Below are positions 17,331 through 25,098 of a DNA stretch of 30,315 nucleotides, one piece after another; position 1 is the stretch's first letter; every line of letters begins with the position of its first letter. The notes beneath the pieces are model-generated. The model was not told the DNA's origin. It did no database searches and was given only the letters and a program-made list of their open reading frames with translations. The translations under genes were made by a program, and so were the position numbers. Source of the DNA: a virus; the IMG/VR virus record IMGVR_UViG_3300025164_001119, positions 1 to 30,315 of that record. One strand, written 5' to 3'.

Positions 17331-18836
17331 TTAGAAGTCTCCTGTTGGGATATTTTGTAAGTTTGTACCGTAGTTGAAAACGTCAGTAGTAGAATTAAAG
17401 CGAAAGGTTTCGGTGCCTACCGGATTATAACTGCATCTAATACGCTTGTCATGATCCAGGGGAGCCTGAATAAAAGTAGAGAGGAAAACACCAAGGCTTC
17501 TATATGTTGCGAGTGTTGTGCATAGTGGTTGCAGCAAGGGTTCTTTTTTACCTATCTCGACCAAAGCCGTATCGTCACAGGTAGGCTTGCCTGTTTTTCG
17601 GTTTCGTATCGGTGGCAGTTTAAAGATGGTATAGAAAAGTGTTTGTTGCTGTCTTGCAGAGGTATACCAAGGCTTTGCGTTTTTTGCTACCGCCAGTTTA
17701 ATGCCGGGAAGGATAGCGCAAAAATACTCCTCACAAAGAGCTTTTGCCTGTAAGAGGTTCATAAGCATTTTGCCGCGTTCCTTTGCATTTATAGCAGTAC
17801 CGCGCAACATCATATGTAAGATAGGGCGAAGAAGCGACATTTCAAAACTAAAGGGCTTTGAAAGATTAGCGATAGACAAGGCTTGTTGTAGCTCCAAAGC
17901 AATTTCAAAAGTGGCAACACAATCTTTACAGTTATACTTCCATAGTTGTAGCTCGCCCTCGGAAGGTTTCCAATTCTCGGATTCATCCTTCCAGTAATAG
18001 TGGTATTTACAGTAAAGGGAAGAGAGAAAACCTAAATTTTTAGGAAGCCCAGGAAATAAAACAGCATGTCCTATCATTGTATCGAAGCTAGGAAGGACTT
18101 CGATTCCCCATTGGCGGGCTAGATATTGAGCATCATAAAGAAAGTTTTGCCCTATAATTTGAACATTCCTATGCGTGAGGAGTTTGGCCAGCCCCTGTAC
18201 CAGGGATAATTCTTCCTCAAGGGTCCAGTAATTGCTATCCCCTGTAGTAATCATAAAGGGGATACATATAGCGTCTAATGGGGACCAAGCCAGGCCGACA
18301 CAAGCTATCTGCCTGGCGCGGGTTTCCAAGTCGACTGAGAGCTGGAGTTCCCCCGCTTCTGCCTGGGTGAGCAATTCAGTTAGGATGGCCCAGGTTTGAC
18401 TATAATTAGGATTTAGGATAAAGTTATATTCAGGAATCTGAACGGGTTGGTGCAATTCCTGCGCCACCCGTTTGAAATCGTGAACAGCGAGGTAACTCCA
18501 AGCCCACATTTTATTTACACTCTCCATGTCAAAGGTAGCTATCATTTGGGGCTGATATGTTAGCTCAAGTTGAGAATCCCCTTTTAGGTATGATGAGCGC
18601 CATTTATGCACACTTAGTTTGCCCGTGCACTTTTGCAGCGCCTGATCACCAAGCAGTAATACAACGGCTGGCCTATGAATTTCAATTGAGGTTTGGATTA
18701 CCTCCAGGGTTTGTGTGCTGGCAACAAAGTTGCAATCATAGTAGAGAATTCCAGCTTGGTGCAAAAGATCGGAAAGTAATTTTTCCTCCCCTTTGGTTTT
18801 CAGTTCTCCCACAATAAGGGGGCTATTCGGTTGCAT
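17331..18836 (-). CDS. polA: Family A DNA polymerase, N-terminal part (UDG-like fold, 3'-5' exonuclease, thumb)
   Basis: This 501-residue protein has three regions. Residues 1-90 look like a uracil-DNA-glycosylase-type fold (RPAVVLLLGDQALQKCTG, then WRSSYL). Residues 160-315 are a DEDDy proofreading exonuclease with SVDLETR (Asp169, Glu171), NFLYDAQYL (Asp235) and YNCKDCVATFE (Tyr301, Asp305). Residues 325-501 form the thumb and the first palm strand, with GTETFRF and NLQNIPTGDF. The protein stops right after that conserved strand at a TAA, and the rest of the polymerase continues in the same frame with the next codon. GGAG precedes the ATG, which lies 14 bases inside the ParB-methyltransferase gene. 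Confidence 0.85.
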   Translation of the reverse strand: MQPNSPLIVGELKTKGEEKLLSDLLHQAGILYYDCNFVASTQTLEVIQTSIEIHRPAVVLLLGDQALQKCTGKLSVHKWRSSYLKGDSQLELTYQPQMIATFDMESVNKMWAWSYLAVHDFKRVAQELHQPVQIPEYNFILNPNYSQTWAILTELLTQAEAGELQLSVDLETRARQIACVGLAWSPLDAICIPFMITTGDSNYWTLEEELSLVQGLAKLLTHRNVQIIGQNFLYDAQYLARQWGIEVLPSFDTMIGHAVLFPGLPKNLGFLSSLYCKYHYYWKDESENWKPSEGELQLWKYNCKDCVATFEIALELQQALSIANLSKPFSFEMSLLRPILHMMLRGTAINAKERGKMLMNLLQAKALCEEYFCAILPGIKLAVAKNAKPWYTSARQQQTLFYTIFKLPPIRNRKTGKPTCDDTALVEIGKKEPLLQPLCTTLATYRSLGVFLSTFIQAPLDHDKRIRCSYNPVGTETFRFNSTTDVFNYGTNLQNIPTGDF

Positions 18837-20103
18837 TTAAGCGCTCCAATTGAAGTTTACACAATCCTATGGAGGAAGATTCAAGCTCCATTCCAATAGC
18901 GAGGCAATGTGTTTTTTCTGCTGCGTTGAAGATTGTACCACTACCGGCGAAAGGGTCTAAGATGATATTTCCAGGGAGAGCACTGCGGCGGATTAAGTCT
19001 ATATATAGTTCCACAGGTTTTGCCGCACTATGCTCTTTTACTTGTACGGCGGTATGTATTAGCACGTCAGAGCGTAATTCTAGGGTTTTCTTCTTACCTT
19101 TGTTAGCAAAAAGAATACATTCATAGGAACGCCTGGGGCCGTATTCAAGTTCAGGTGCCAACCCATGATTCCCTTTTACCCAAATGAACGGTGTTCTCCA
19201 AACGGACCAACCAGCATCCAGCATTATTTCCCTAAGAGCTATAAAGTTTGAAAAATCACAGAATATGTAGGCATGTGCTTGAGGCTTAGTAATACGCATT
19301 GTTTCCGCAGCCAAGACTCGCATTAATGCTAACCATACAGGAAAACTGTCATCATAGTGGTGAGTTATGGCCGCCATTGTACCGAAAACGTGTGCCTTTA
19401 TCCCGTAGGGAGGATCGGTTAAGATTAAGTCTACACTATTATCTGGTAAGGATACTAGGAGAGCCTTAGCATCTCCTTCCAAGAGTTTATGTCTCTGCTG
19501 TAAAGGCGTTAGTATCTGCGCCATGTGTGTGAGATATTCTTTGTGCATTTTTAGTTTTACGGCTTTAACGGCGTCTTTTTTACTAACTACGTTTTGTATC
19601 TTAGGGTCATTTAGATGCTTTGCTAAAAGCAGGTCTTCGCTTATAGCAGTAATCTCAGCCCCTTGGGCTATTGCCTGTTTTATTTCTGATGCCGTATCAC
19701 GGATGGTTTGCGCTGCATTACGGGTGAGTAAAATGTCATGAAGGCGGGCTGTGGATAAAGCCTTTTCCTGCCAAGAAAGGTCTTCCCGCTGGATATTCTC
19801 AGCTAATTCAATAGCATAACAGGTATCAGGATCGGCTTCTGCTATAGTTACAGCGGGAATGCAATTGGGAGGAATAAGTTTTCCCCCATAGTAAAAGGGA
19901 ATCTGTTTTTTAGCCAAATATTGAATGGCGCGAAAACGGCGTTCCCCAGCAATTAGTTGCTTGTCCTCCTCACGAATCGTGATTGCATGTATGAGTCCAT
20001 TTGTTGCAATGTCCTTAGCAAATTCTGATATGCGAATAGAGTCGATGTAGGTTCTTTGCCTATCTGGTGGTATTTTGATGGAATCAAGGGATAAAAGTAG
20101 CAT
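18823..20103 (-). CDS. ParB-like domain fused to a DNA N6-adenine/N4-cytosine methyltransferase
   Basis: This 426-residue protein combines two domains. Residues 1-135 form a ParB/Srx-type domain with the motif GERRFRA at 53-59, followed by a helical linker with AIELAENIQREDLSWQE. Residues 205-426 are a class beta amino-methyltransferase, with DPPYG at 230-234 (motif IV) before LDPFAGSGT at 382-390 (motif I). It should methylate adenine or cytosine in DNA, probably to block host restriction or to mark replicating phage DNA. The start at 20103 is chosen because AGGAGA lies ten bases upstream; the frame is open further upstream, but that stretch contains a terminator-like hairpin. Its end overlaps the polymerase start by 14 bases. 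Confidence 0.85.
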   Translation of the reverse strand: MLLLSLDSIKIPPDRQRTYIDSIRISEFAKDIATNGLIHAITIREEDKQLIAGERRFRAIQYLAKKQIPFYYGGKLIPPNCIPAVTIAEADPDTCYAIELAENIQREDLSWQEKALSTARLHDILLTRNAAQTIRDTASEIKQAIAQGAEITAISEDLLLAKHLNDPKIQNVVSKKDAVKAVKLKMHKEYLTHMAQILTPLQQRHKLLEGDAKALLVSLPDNSVDLILTDPPYGIKAHVFGTMAAITHHYDDSFPVWLALMRVLAAETMRITKPQAHAYIFCDFSNFIALREIMLDAGWSVWRTPFIWVKGNHGLAPELEYGPRRSYECILFANKGKKKTLELRSDVLIHTAVQVKEHSAAKPVELYIDLIRRSALPGNIILDPFAGSGTIFNAAEKTHCLAIGMELESSSIGLCKLQLERLNATE

Positions 20104-20126
20104 TAGTTTGGCTCTCCTGCGGAGGG

Positions 20127-20154
20127 AAAAAAGTGGGGGCTTTCCACCCCCTTG
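20127..20154 (-). terminator. Intrinsic terminator or attenuator before the ParB-methyltransferase
   Basis: Read leftward, GGGGG, a seven-base loop and CCCCC are followed by AC and six T residues. The hairpin ends about 24 bases before the methyltransferase start codon. Its place inside a set of co-oriented genes suggests partial termination or attenuation rather than the end of an operon. Confidence 0.5.
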
Positions 20155-20213
20155 ATGCTTGCATATATAGATGCACCTATTCGGTTGCACTAACCTATCC
20201 GGGTATACCGGCC

Positions 20214-20639
20214 CTAAAGAGCAGTTACGCCTTTCACATCTGCGTAGATTTTCCCCGATGCTTCCTCCAAACGGTGTTTTACTAAGATGTGAGCAACACA
20301 TCCAATAAGCATGCTGGGGGTCCAAGCTTTACCAGTCTGGTTTTGCTTTACAGCTTCCCGTAGTCGCCCTAATTGGATGTTTGCTCCTTTGCCAGAAAGA
20401 AGATCTCCACTAGCACTGACATCAAGGAAAACACTCTGGCGTATTTTCTTACCGTCAGCATCTGGAGCCTGGGGGGCATCTAACTTCCATGTTACATCTA
20501 GGATTGGTTTGCCTGTTGTAGTGACTCTTGCTGCAATTTCGTCCACCACAGCTTGGTATTCATCCTCGGGGATTGGCGTGTATTCGGTAGCATTAGCTTC
20601 GGTTATTGTCATAGTTGCAAAGGTATTTGGGTCGAACAT
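20214..20639 (-). CDS. DUF669-like phage protein, candidate ssDNA-binding protein
   Basis: This 141-residue protein opens with MFDPNTFATMTI and has EYTPIPEDEYQAVVDEI, then a strand-rich middle, then GANIQLGRLREAVKQN and GCVAHILVKHR. This order fits the DUF669 group of phage proteins, which are regularly encoded beside RecA-like ATPases and are suspected single-stranded-DNA-binding proteins. Here the neighbour is exactly such an ATPase. AGGAG lies eight bases before the ATG. The ssDNA-binding function is inferred from context. Confidence 0.6.
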   Translation of the reverse strand: MFDPNTFATMTITEANATEYTPIPEDEYQAVVDEIAARVTTTGKPILDVTWKLDAPQAPDADGKKIRQSVFLDVSASGDLLSGKGANIQLGRLREAVKQNQTGKAWTPSMLIGCVAHILVKHRLEEASGKIYADVKGVTAL

Positions 20640-20691
20640 TTTGAATCTCCTGTTAAAGGTTACGGTTGTTGCATTTTACGTCTGCCGACGA

Positions 20692-21519
20692 TCAGGAGAC
20701 CTTGGGTTCCAAAGCCTCGAGATTCTTTGTTTTCGTGCGCCAAGCTGTAATGATGGGCACAAAGGAAGGTAGGAGGTTTTCTGCGAGGGGCAGATTACGT
20801 GTTTTGAGGTCTACATTATGCGCGGCGGTGGACCAGCTAAAAATAGCCCCATCTCGTTTTGCCATTATTACGTCATCGAAGTAGCGCGGCAGACGTGGTG
20901 CTAATTTGCGCCCCAAGGTAGCTGCCATTAGTTGCACACCCCCAGTTGTTTCATCCGTTTCGCGCTCGAGATGTGCGGTTAAAACAAAGAAGCATTGCAG
21001 GCTGGTTACAAGTGTTGTAAGAAAGCGCTCGAGGCTATCCATAGCTACCATCCAATCTGTCATAGATTTTGTGGGTTTACTGCCTACAACAAGATTCATA
21101 ACCATAGTGTTGAGGCCACTGAGGCTGTCCAGGACAAAGACACGATCTGGCCCCCAGGTAGCAATATCACCAAAAGATTCTCCTGTACGGTTGCAGGTGA
21201 AATTATTACAGAGATTTATAATTTCAAGAAATTGCCCGTATTTTCTTTTATTCATGTCACTTTTTTCTGCTAGGGTCTTATAGGAAAGGGTGTTGATTTG
21301 TTTTGCACTGTCAAAAAGTTCCGCCCAATCGGGGGCAGCAGGTGCTACATAATGCCAGTGACATTTGTCCTTGGGCAGATCGCCTAGCGTAGATTCAATG
21401 CCAGGCTCCGTGCATAAAATAAAAGGTGTAATGCCGGCTTCGATGAAGGTACGGATAGCGTAGGTTTTACCTGTACCGGAAGCGCCGAGGAGAAGGGTAT
21501 TAGTGCCATGTGGAGTCAT
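20692..21519 (-). CDS. RecA-fold ATPase (AAA_24 / Sak4-like recombination protein)
   Basis: This 275-residue protein has a Walker A motif GASGTGKT at residues 12-19 and a Walker B strand RVFVLDS at 126-132, followed by a helix-strand arrangement typical of RecA-like NTPases (FFVLTAHLERETDE). Phage proteins of this form, such as Sak4, promote single-strand annealing or strand exchange together with a partner SSB. The DUF669-like gene downstream and the PD-(D/E)XK nuclease upstream support a recombination or repair module. The ribosome site is weak. Confidence 0.75.
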   Translation of the reverse strand: MTPHGTNTLLLGASGTGKTYAIRTFIEAGITPFILCTEPGIESTLGDLPKDKCHWHYVAPAAPDWAELFDSAKQINTLSYKTLAEKSDMNKRKYGQFLEIINLCNNFTCNRTGESFGDIATWGPDRVFVLDSLSGLNTMVMNLVVGSKPTKSMTDWMVAMDSLERFLTTLVTSLQCFFVLTAHLERETDETTGGVQLMAATLGRKLAPRLPRYFDDVIMAKRDGAIFSWSTAAHNVDLKTRNLPLAENLLPSFVPIITAWRTKTKNLEALEPKVS

Positions 21520-21533
21520 AGGATGTGGTCTCT

Positions 21534-21857
21534 TTAGTTAGGGAGTGAAAGGTAGGCTGTTGCGTCTTGTAATGCAATAAAAATCTCGCGCTCGAGAGCC
21601 AGTCTTGGCAATTCTTGTAATTCCTCTGGGTAGAGGCGAAAGAGCGAGCCAGTACCACCACAGGAGTTACAGGTTTTATGCCAAGCGCGAAACTGTAAAC
21701 TTTCTGTTTCTGTTATGATGGAAGCCCAGGATGCGCCACAAATGGGGCAGAAATAAATTATATTTTGCAATGGGTAAGTATGTCCGTAGCGTTCTACGGG
21801 CTGCCTAGGAGCTTTGCCTAAGGATTCTCCCTGTACGCTGTAATGAAACTCAGTCAT
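21534..21857 (-). CDS. Zinc-ribbon protein of the recombination module
   Basis: This 107-residue protein carries two CxxC pairs, CPIC near residue 37 and CNSC near residue 64, the usual arrangement of a zinc ribbon. A helical C-terminus (PELQ-type segment, LALEREIFIALQDATAYL) follows. Its ATG overlaps the stop of the upstream gene (ATGA), so translation is coupled. Position between the ATPase and nuclease genes suggests a nucleic-acid-binding accessory role; no family is recognised. Confidence 0.65.
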   Translation of the reverse strand: MTEFHYSVQGESLGKAPRQPVERYGHTYPLQNIIYFCPICGASWASIITETESLQFRAWHKTCNSCGGTGSLFRLYPEELQELPRLALEREIFIALQDATAYLSLPN

Positions 21858-22069
21858 AGTCTTTGCCCCGCATTCGCATGGAGCCTTTTTAAGAATTTAT
21901 CCACAGCCGCGTATAATGAAATCTCTTCAAGGCCAGACCAACTGGGAATCTTATTCTTTTGTTTTTTTAGCTCTCTTATATCCAATTCTAGCTGTGCACT
22001 GGGGAGATACGTGCTGCGTATTCGCAGTACCTCATACATGATGGATAATTTTATATGATCTTCTGTCAT
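21854..22069 (-). CDS. Small helical protein, coupled to the nuclease gene
   Basis: This 71-residue protein starts at an ATGA overlap with the stop of the nuclease gene and ends in another ATGA overlap with the zinc-ribbon gene. It is mostly helical and basic (LELDIRELKKQKNK, DKFLKRLHANAG). No family is recognised. A longer open frame upstream is a shadow of the nuclease gene. Confidence 0.6.
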   Translation of the reverse strand: MTEDHIKLSIMYEVLRIRSTYLPSAQLELDIRELKKQKNKIPSWSGLEEISLYAAVDKFLKRLHANAGQRL

Positions 22070-23010
22070 TTTGGTGCATCCTTTGGCGTTAGGGGGGACC
22101 AGATATGCTCGCGGTAGTTTGTGGAAATCCAGCGTTCGGGTTGCGGACTCTTGCAGAGGCGCTGAAAATGACAACCTCTGTAGGCGGTACACGTATCATT
22201 AAAAGCGTAGTTGTAGTAATCTGTCTGGTAAGCATTAACTATATGCTGAAGGTCACGAACTAATTGCCCATACCATAGATCAATCTCATAACTGCTGCGA
22301 TAAGTGAGAACTTCAATATGATCTATGGTATGCTTGCGGATAGCTATGCCGCGAATTATAGCCCCCACAACGGGGAAGCCGTAAATGCGTGCCGCCCAAC
22401 AGTAACCTGTTAATTGCCCCCGGAGTTCCCATTTCTGTGCCCAGGTTGGCCCCAACTGTGTTGTGGTCTTTTCGTCTACAACAAAGATGTTGTTATTGAA
22501 CTTAGCAAGCATGTCGTAACGGCCACAATAAAAAAGGGGGAGTCCTGTTTCCGGGTGCAGAACTTCTGGAATAGGCAGGGCAAAGGAACATTCTACGGCG
22601 GGGACTTCGCCGTTGACGGTGCGTAAGCTAAGAGGCTGTAAATGGTCGAATGCAAAGGGATATTGGGTGGTATAGGACTCTAGAGCTAAAAGGCAGATGT
22701 CTAGTGTTTTTACTGCCGGGGGTTTGCCCTCGGTGGCAGGGGCAGGTGGCCCCCAGGCGATTAGAATCGCTTCAAGCCCGGCTGCAAGTGCTCGCGATTG
22801 CTTTCCCTCGGACGTGCCCCCTGGGCTGTAGAAGTAATGGCGTGCGGCCTCCAAACCAGAGGCGAAGCAGCCGCCAAAGTGGAGATCAATGGGAGTGGTA
22901 AGCGGGGCAAGGTGTCGCAGATATTGCCAGTAGAATTGTTTCTGACAGGAAGTCATAGTGGCTCTCATGCTGGAGTCGATGTATTCGGGAAAGGGAGGTT
23001 TGGTTTTCAT
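22066..23010 (-). CDS. PD-(D/E)XK nuclease, RecB/Cas4-like, with probable Fe-S cluster
   Basis: This 314-residue protein has the RecB-type nuclease motifs in order: HFGGCFASGLEAARH (His44), GRYDML (Asp166), VVDEKTT (Asp179 and Lys181), and QLTGY (Gln199, Tyr203). Cysteines at 22, 274, 280 and 286 match the split arrangement of AddB/Cas4-type nucleases, in which one N-terminal and three C-terminal cysteines hold a 4Fe-4S cluster. It should be a DNA exonuclease feeding the RecA-like ATPase encoded downstream. Its ATG overlaps the previous stop (ATGA). Confidence 0.8.
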   Translation of the reverse strand: MKTKPPFPEYIDSSMRATMTSCQKQFYWQYLRHLAPLTTPIDLHFGGCFASGLEAARHYFYSPGGTSEGKQSRALAAGLEAILIAWGPPAPATEGKPPAVKTLDICLLALESYTTQYPFAFDHLQPLSLRTVNGEVPAVECSFALPIPEVLHPETGLPLFYCGRYDMLAKFNNNIFVVDEKTTTQLGPTWAQKWELRGQLTGYCWAARIYGFPVVGAIIRGIAIRKHTIDHIEVLTYRSSYEIDLWYGQLVRDLQHIVNAYQTDYYNYAFNDTCTAYRGCHFQRLCKSPQPERWISTNYREHIWSPLTPKDAPK

Positions 23011-23279
23011 ATTTTGGTCTCTTTTTTCGGTTTATACTGGATATGTAATTGTTTCTCTACCACGATGAAAACTAAGTGTTCTGCCTGTTGGGCCAGGGCT
23101 ACAAGTTCCGGGCAAGTATGTAGGCGGCTGCGGAAATTGTAAAATAAAGCCCGGAGGGCCATAGCTTGTGCATGAGTTGCACATTGCTGTGTAATCCAGG
23201 TGGTAGGGTCTGCATTCACCTTACGTATGAGGATGAATAACTCCCCAGGGTAATCGAATAGTTTTCTTGCCCTTGGCAT
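23007..23279 (-). CDS. Small basic phage protein of unknown function
   Basis: This 90-residue protein (PRARKLFDYPGELFILIRK at the N-terminus, then a helical middle) is coupled to the nuclease gene by an ATGA overlap. The ATG at 23279 is preceded by AAGGGG; an in-frame GTG at 23303 is an alternative start. The C-terminus has a strand (HLVFIVVEKQLHIQY) and a Lys-rich end. No family is recognised; the neighbourhood suggests DNA metabolism. Confidence 0.6.
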   Translation of the reverse strand: MPRARKLFDYPGELFILIRKVNADPTTWITQQCATHAQAMALRALFYNFRSRLHTCPELVALAQQAEHLVFIVVEKQLHIQYKPKKETKI

Positions 23280-23304
23280 TTTAGCCCCTTGGCCCCTTAG
23301 CACC

Positions 23305-23532
23305 TCAAAGGAACATGTCTTTCAGGTTTAGAGGAAGGGTTTCGCTGCCCGGCTTCGCTGGGGATTCGCTACGACCTGCGTTACGGGATTCACGTAGTAA
23401 CTGTAGGGCAGTTGTGTATTCTTCTGTTGAGATTATCAATTCCGGAGGTATGGGCTGCCCCGCAGCTTCTAGTTCCCTTTTTTGTATAATGCGGGAACGG
23501 AAATCATTCAGTCTTTCAATAATATTTTGCAT
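23305..23532 (-). CDS. Small hypothetical protein before the recombination module
   Basis: This 75-residue protein starts behind GGAG with eight-base spacing. Residues 1-50 are helical and charged, the remainder Ser/Pro/Gly-rich and probably disordered, ending in LPLNLKDMFL. It is the first gene of the AT-richer block downstream of the C5-methyltransferase. A weak promoter-like TTGAAA lies near its upstream edge. Function unknown. Confidence 0.6.
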   Translation of the reverse strand: MQNIIERLNDFRSRIIQKRELEAAGQPIPPELIISTEEYTTALQLLRESRNAGRSESPAKPGSETLPLNLKDMFL

Positions 23533-23581
23533 TGCATCTTCTCCGTTGGGATATAAATAATCTGTGAAATTTTACCCTCTT

Positions 23582-24211
23582 TCAAGGCTTCGGCAAAGGC
23601 TTCATCAACACTTCGGCTAGATAGCGCGTGTAGGCTGGGGGGATTGCCTGCGCCAGTTCCTTTCGCCCCAGCCACTTGATGCCCATGCTCTCCTGCGCAA
23701 ATTCAACATCGCTGAAATGCCCCGTAACGGCGGCGTAGTGCATCGCCCTGTCCGGCCTGCGCCCGTGCTTTACCACGTGCTTGGTGTGCCGGCATTGGGA
23801 TGGTTGGCGCACCGGGTGCGATGTTTCAAAGTTCCGGTGGCGTATCACGTTCAATCCGAACATCGTGCCGCACAGCATCACCGGGTCGCGCAACGGTGCG
23901 CCGGGGACGTTTTCAATCACCCACGGCTTGCCGCTTCGTTGCAGCAGTTCGCGCACCGGATCAATCAAGTCAGGATGGTCGATGTTGCCGCCGCATTTCG
24001 TGATTATTGACCACTTCTGGCACGGCGGCGAGGCATGGATGAAATCAAATTCATGCCCGTGCGCGGCTAGGTATTCGAGTGCGTCAGCCTGCACGAAAGC
24101 AAACGGATATTTTGGCTGGGGGTCAATGTCCACGCCAACCACTTCCATGCCTGCCAAGTGGTAGCCCATTCCAGCACCGCCGCCACAGCAAAATAAATCC
24201 AAACATTTCAT
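23582..24211 (-). CDS. C5-cytosine DNA methyltransferase (compact phage form)
   Basis: This 209-residue protein has the C5-methyltransferase motifs: I, LDLFCCGGGAGMGYHLAG at residues 4-21; IV with the catalytic cysteine, SPPCQKWS (Cys64); VI, ENVPGAP (Glu100); and a motif-X-like C-terminus, QAIPPAYTRYLAEVL. It is shorter than bacterial enzymes of about 300 residues or more, so the target-recognition region is very small, as in other phage versions. It should modify phage DNA and protect it from restriction. The gene is strongly GC-rich (40 of 60 bases at 23761-23820), unlike the nuclease gene downstream, which points to acquisition from elsewhere. Confidence 0.85.
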   Translation of the reverse strand: MKCLDLFCCGGGAGMGYHLAGMEVVGVDIDPQPKYPFAFVQADALEYLAAHGHEFDFIHASPPCQKWSIITKCGGNIDHPDLIDPVRELLQRSGKPWVIENVPGAPLRDPVMLCGTMFGLNVIRHRNFETSHPVRQPSQCRHTKHVVKHGRRPDRAMHYAAVTGHFSDVEFAQESMGIKWLGRKELAQAIPPAYTRYLAEVLMKPLPKP

Positions 24212-24411
24212 AGTATCTCCAAAAATGACGCATAACTTTGCGTTTCATCCTACATCCAGGCCGCAAGCATTCCCTGTTATACACCAAGTAACACTTTCGC
24301 CAATGCGCAACGAACTCTATCCCAAACCGCCAGCTTTGCTTTTCGTTTCAAGAGCATAATCGGCCATGTCACCCACAGCAGTCTCCTATATATTTGATGA
24401 TCTAATGGAGA
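24212..24411. other. 200-base stretch without a confident gene
   Basis: Read leftward there is an AGGAG near 24385 with candidate GTG and ATG codons after it, but every frame closes within about 30 codons. One frame gives a 26-residue basic peptide beginning MLLKRKAKLAVWD. It may be a leader region or the remnant of a small gene. No promoter of the shared TTGACA type and no clear terminator is seen. Confidence 0.4.
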
Positions 24412-24708
24412 TTAGAATTTATAATCTTCATAGAATGGTTCGGCACCAGACGGTAAATCTTTGTTTCGCTCGGCAATCCATTCGCGGTCTGCGTAAGCAT
24501 CCCACTGTGGAGCCCGGCGCGCTCGTGTATTGGTGTAATCTCCGTAGTCCCACAGCCCGCGTTTGCACGCCATGTATTGCGCCCGTGCGGCGGTCGCCGC
24601 AAACACCAGCAGTGAGCATTCTTGCGGATCAGAAAAAACATGCCACGCCTTCTTTGTGTTAGGCATCATTAGCACGGGCGATGCCCCGTTTGCGTATACA
24701 GGCGGCAT
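24412..24708 (-). CDS. Conserved small phage protein (RARRAPQWDAYAD family)
   Basis: This 98-residue protein has an N-terminal segment KAWHVFSDPQECSLLVFAAT, a middle with CKRGLWDYGDYTNTRARRAPQWD, and the end LPSGAEPFYEDYKF. I recognise this layout from small unassigned proteins of proteobacterial phages and prophages, but know no function for it. The ATG at 24708 is preceded by GGAGG. The first 50 bases overlap the end of the upstream gene in another frame. GC-rich like the neighbouring methyltransferase. Confidence 0.7.
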   Translation of the reverse strand: MPPVYANGASPVLMMPNTKKAWHVFSDPQECSLLVFAATAARAQYMACKRGLWDYGDYTNTRARRAPQWDAYADREWIAERNKDLPSGAEPFYEDYKF

Positions 24709-24898
24709 AATACCCTCCGTACCCAGTAGCATTAAATTCTGGGTAACAAATCCCTTTATCTCTTTTGTTTGCTTCAGCTTCGCAGATTAGGGCGCAAGCC
24801 TCGCGCTCTTCTGCGGCGATTGCTGCAAGAGCTTCATCTAGCCTGACAACCTCTTCTGTAACACTCTGTAGGCGCGAAAGTATTAAAAATGAGTTCAT
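24659..24898 (-). CDS. Small accessory protein with EEREACA motif
   Basis: This 79-residue protein contains LDEALAAIAAEEREACALICEAEANKR (given here as two joined motifs, LDEALAAIAAEE and REACALICEA) and ends with AACIRKRG. The pairing of an EREACA helix with a C-terminal IRxRG segment is common in small phage accessory proteins, for which no function is established. GGAGAT precedes the ATG at 24898. Its central 54 bases are identical to a stretch in the gene at 25461-25796. Confidence 0.7.
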   Translation of the reverse strand: MNSFLILSRLQSVTEEVVRLDEALAAIAAEEREACALICEAEANKRDKGICYPEFNATGYGGYYAACIRKRGIARANDA

Positions 24899-24921
24899 GC
24901 TATATCTCCGCATTAAATCCG

Positions 24922-25098
24922 CTAGTCATTAATTGTTAACTCTCCAATAAACTCATCCCCGCACTCAGCGCAGATGTCGCCTGTATTTTTTCCGGTTAGC
25001 GCCCCGTCGTATAGCGGTAGCAAACACCAAGGGCACATACCACGTTTAATTTGCTGCTGGTCAATATCTGGTAATTTGTTGGCAACAAAAATTTCCAT
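24922..25098 (-). CDS. Small zinc-ribbon protein
   Basis: This 58-residue protein has CPWC near residue 22 and CAEC near residue 45, a typical zinc-ribbon pair. The ATG at 25098 is preferred over one at 25104 because GGAG stands eight bases before it. It probably binds nucleic acid or protein; the partner is unknown. It lies in the GC-rich accessory block. Confidence 0.65.
   Translation of the reverse strand: MEIFVANKLPDIDQQQIKRGMCPWCLLPLYDGALTGKNTGDICAECGDEFIGELTIND

Noticed and set aside
17331-17333. Genome-wide recoding of TAA as a sense codon
   Set aside because: TAA closes many other genes normally here (207, 1266, 2371, 8142, 8987, 10123), so it is a working stop codon.
18823-20189. 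13-base repeat CTATTCGGTTGCA at 18823 and 20177
   Set aside because: Several 13-base matches are expected by chance in 30 kb.
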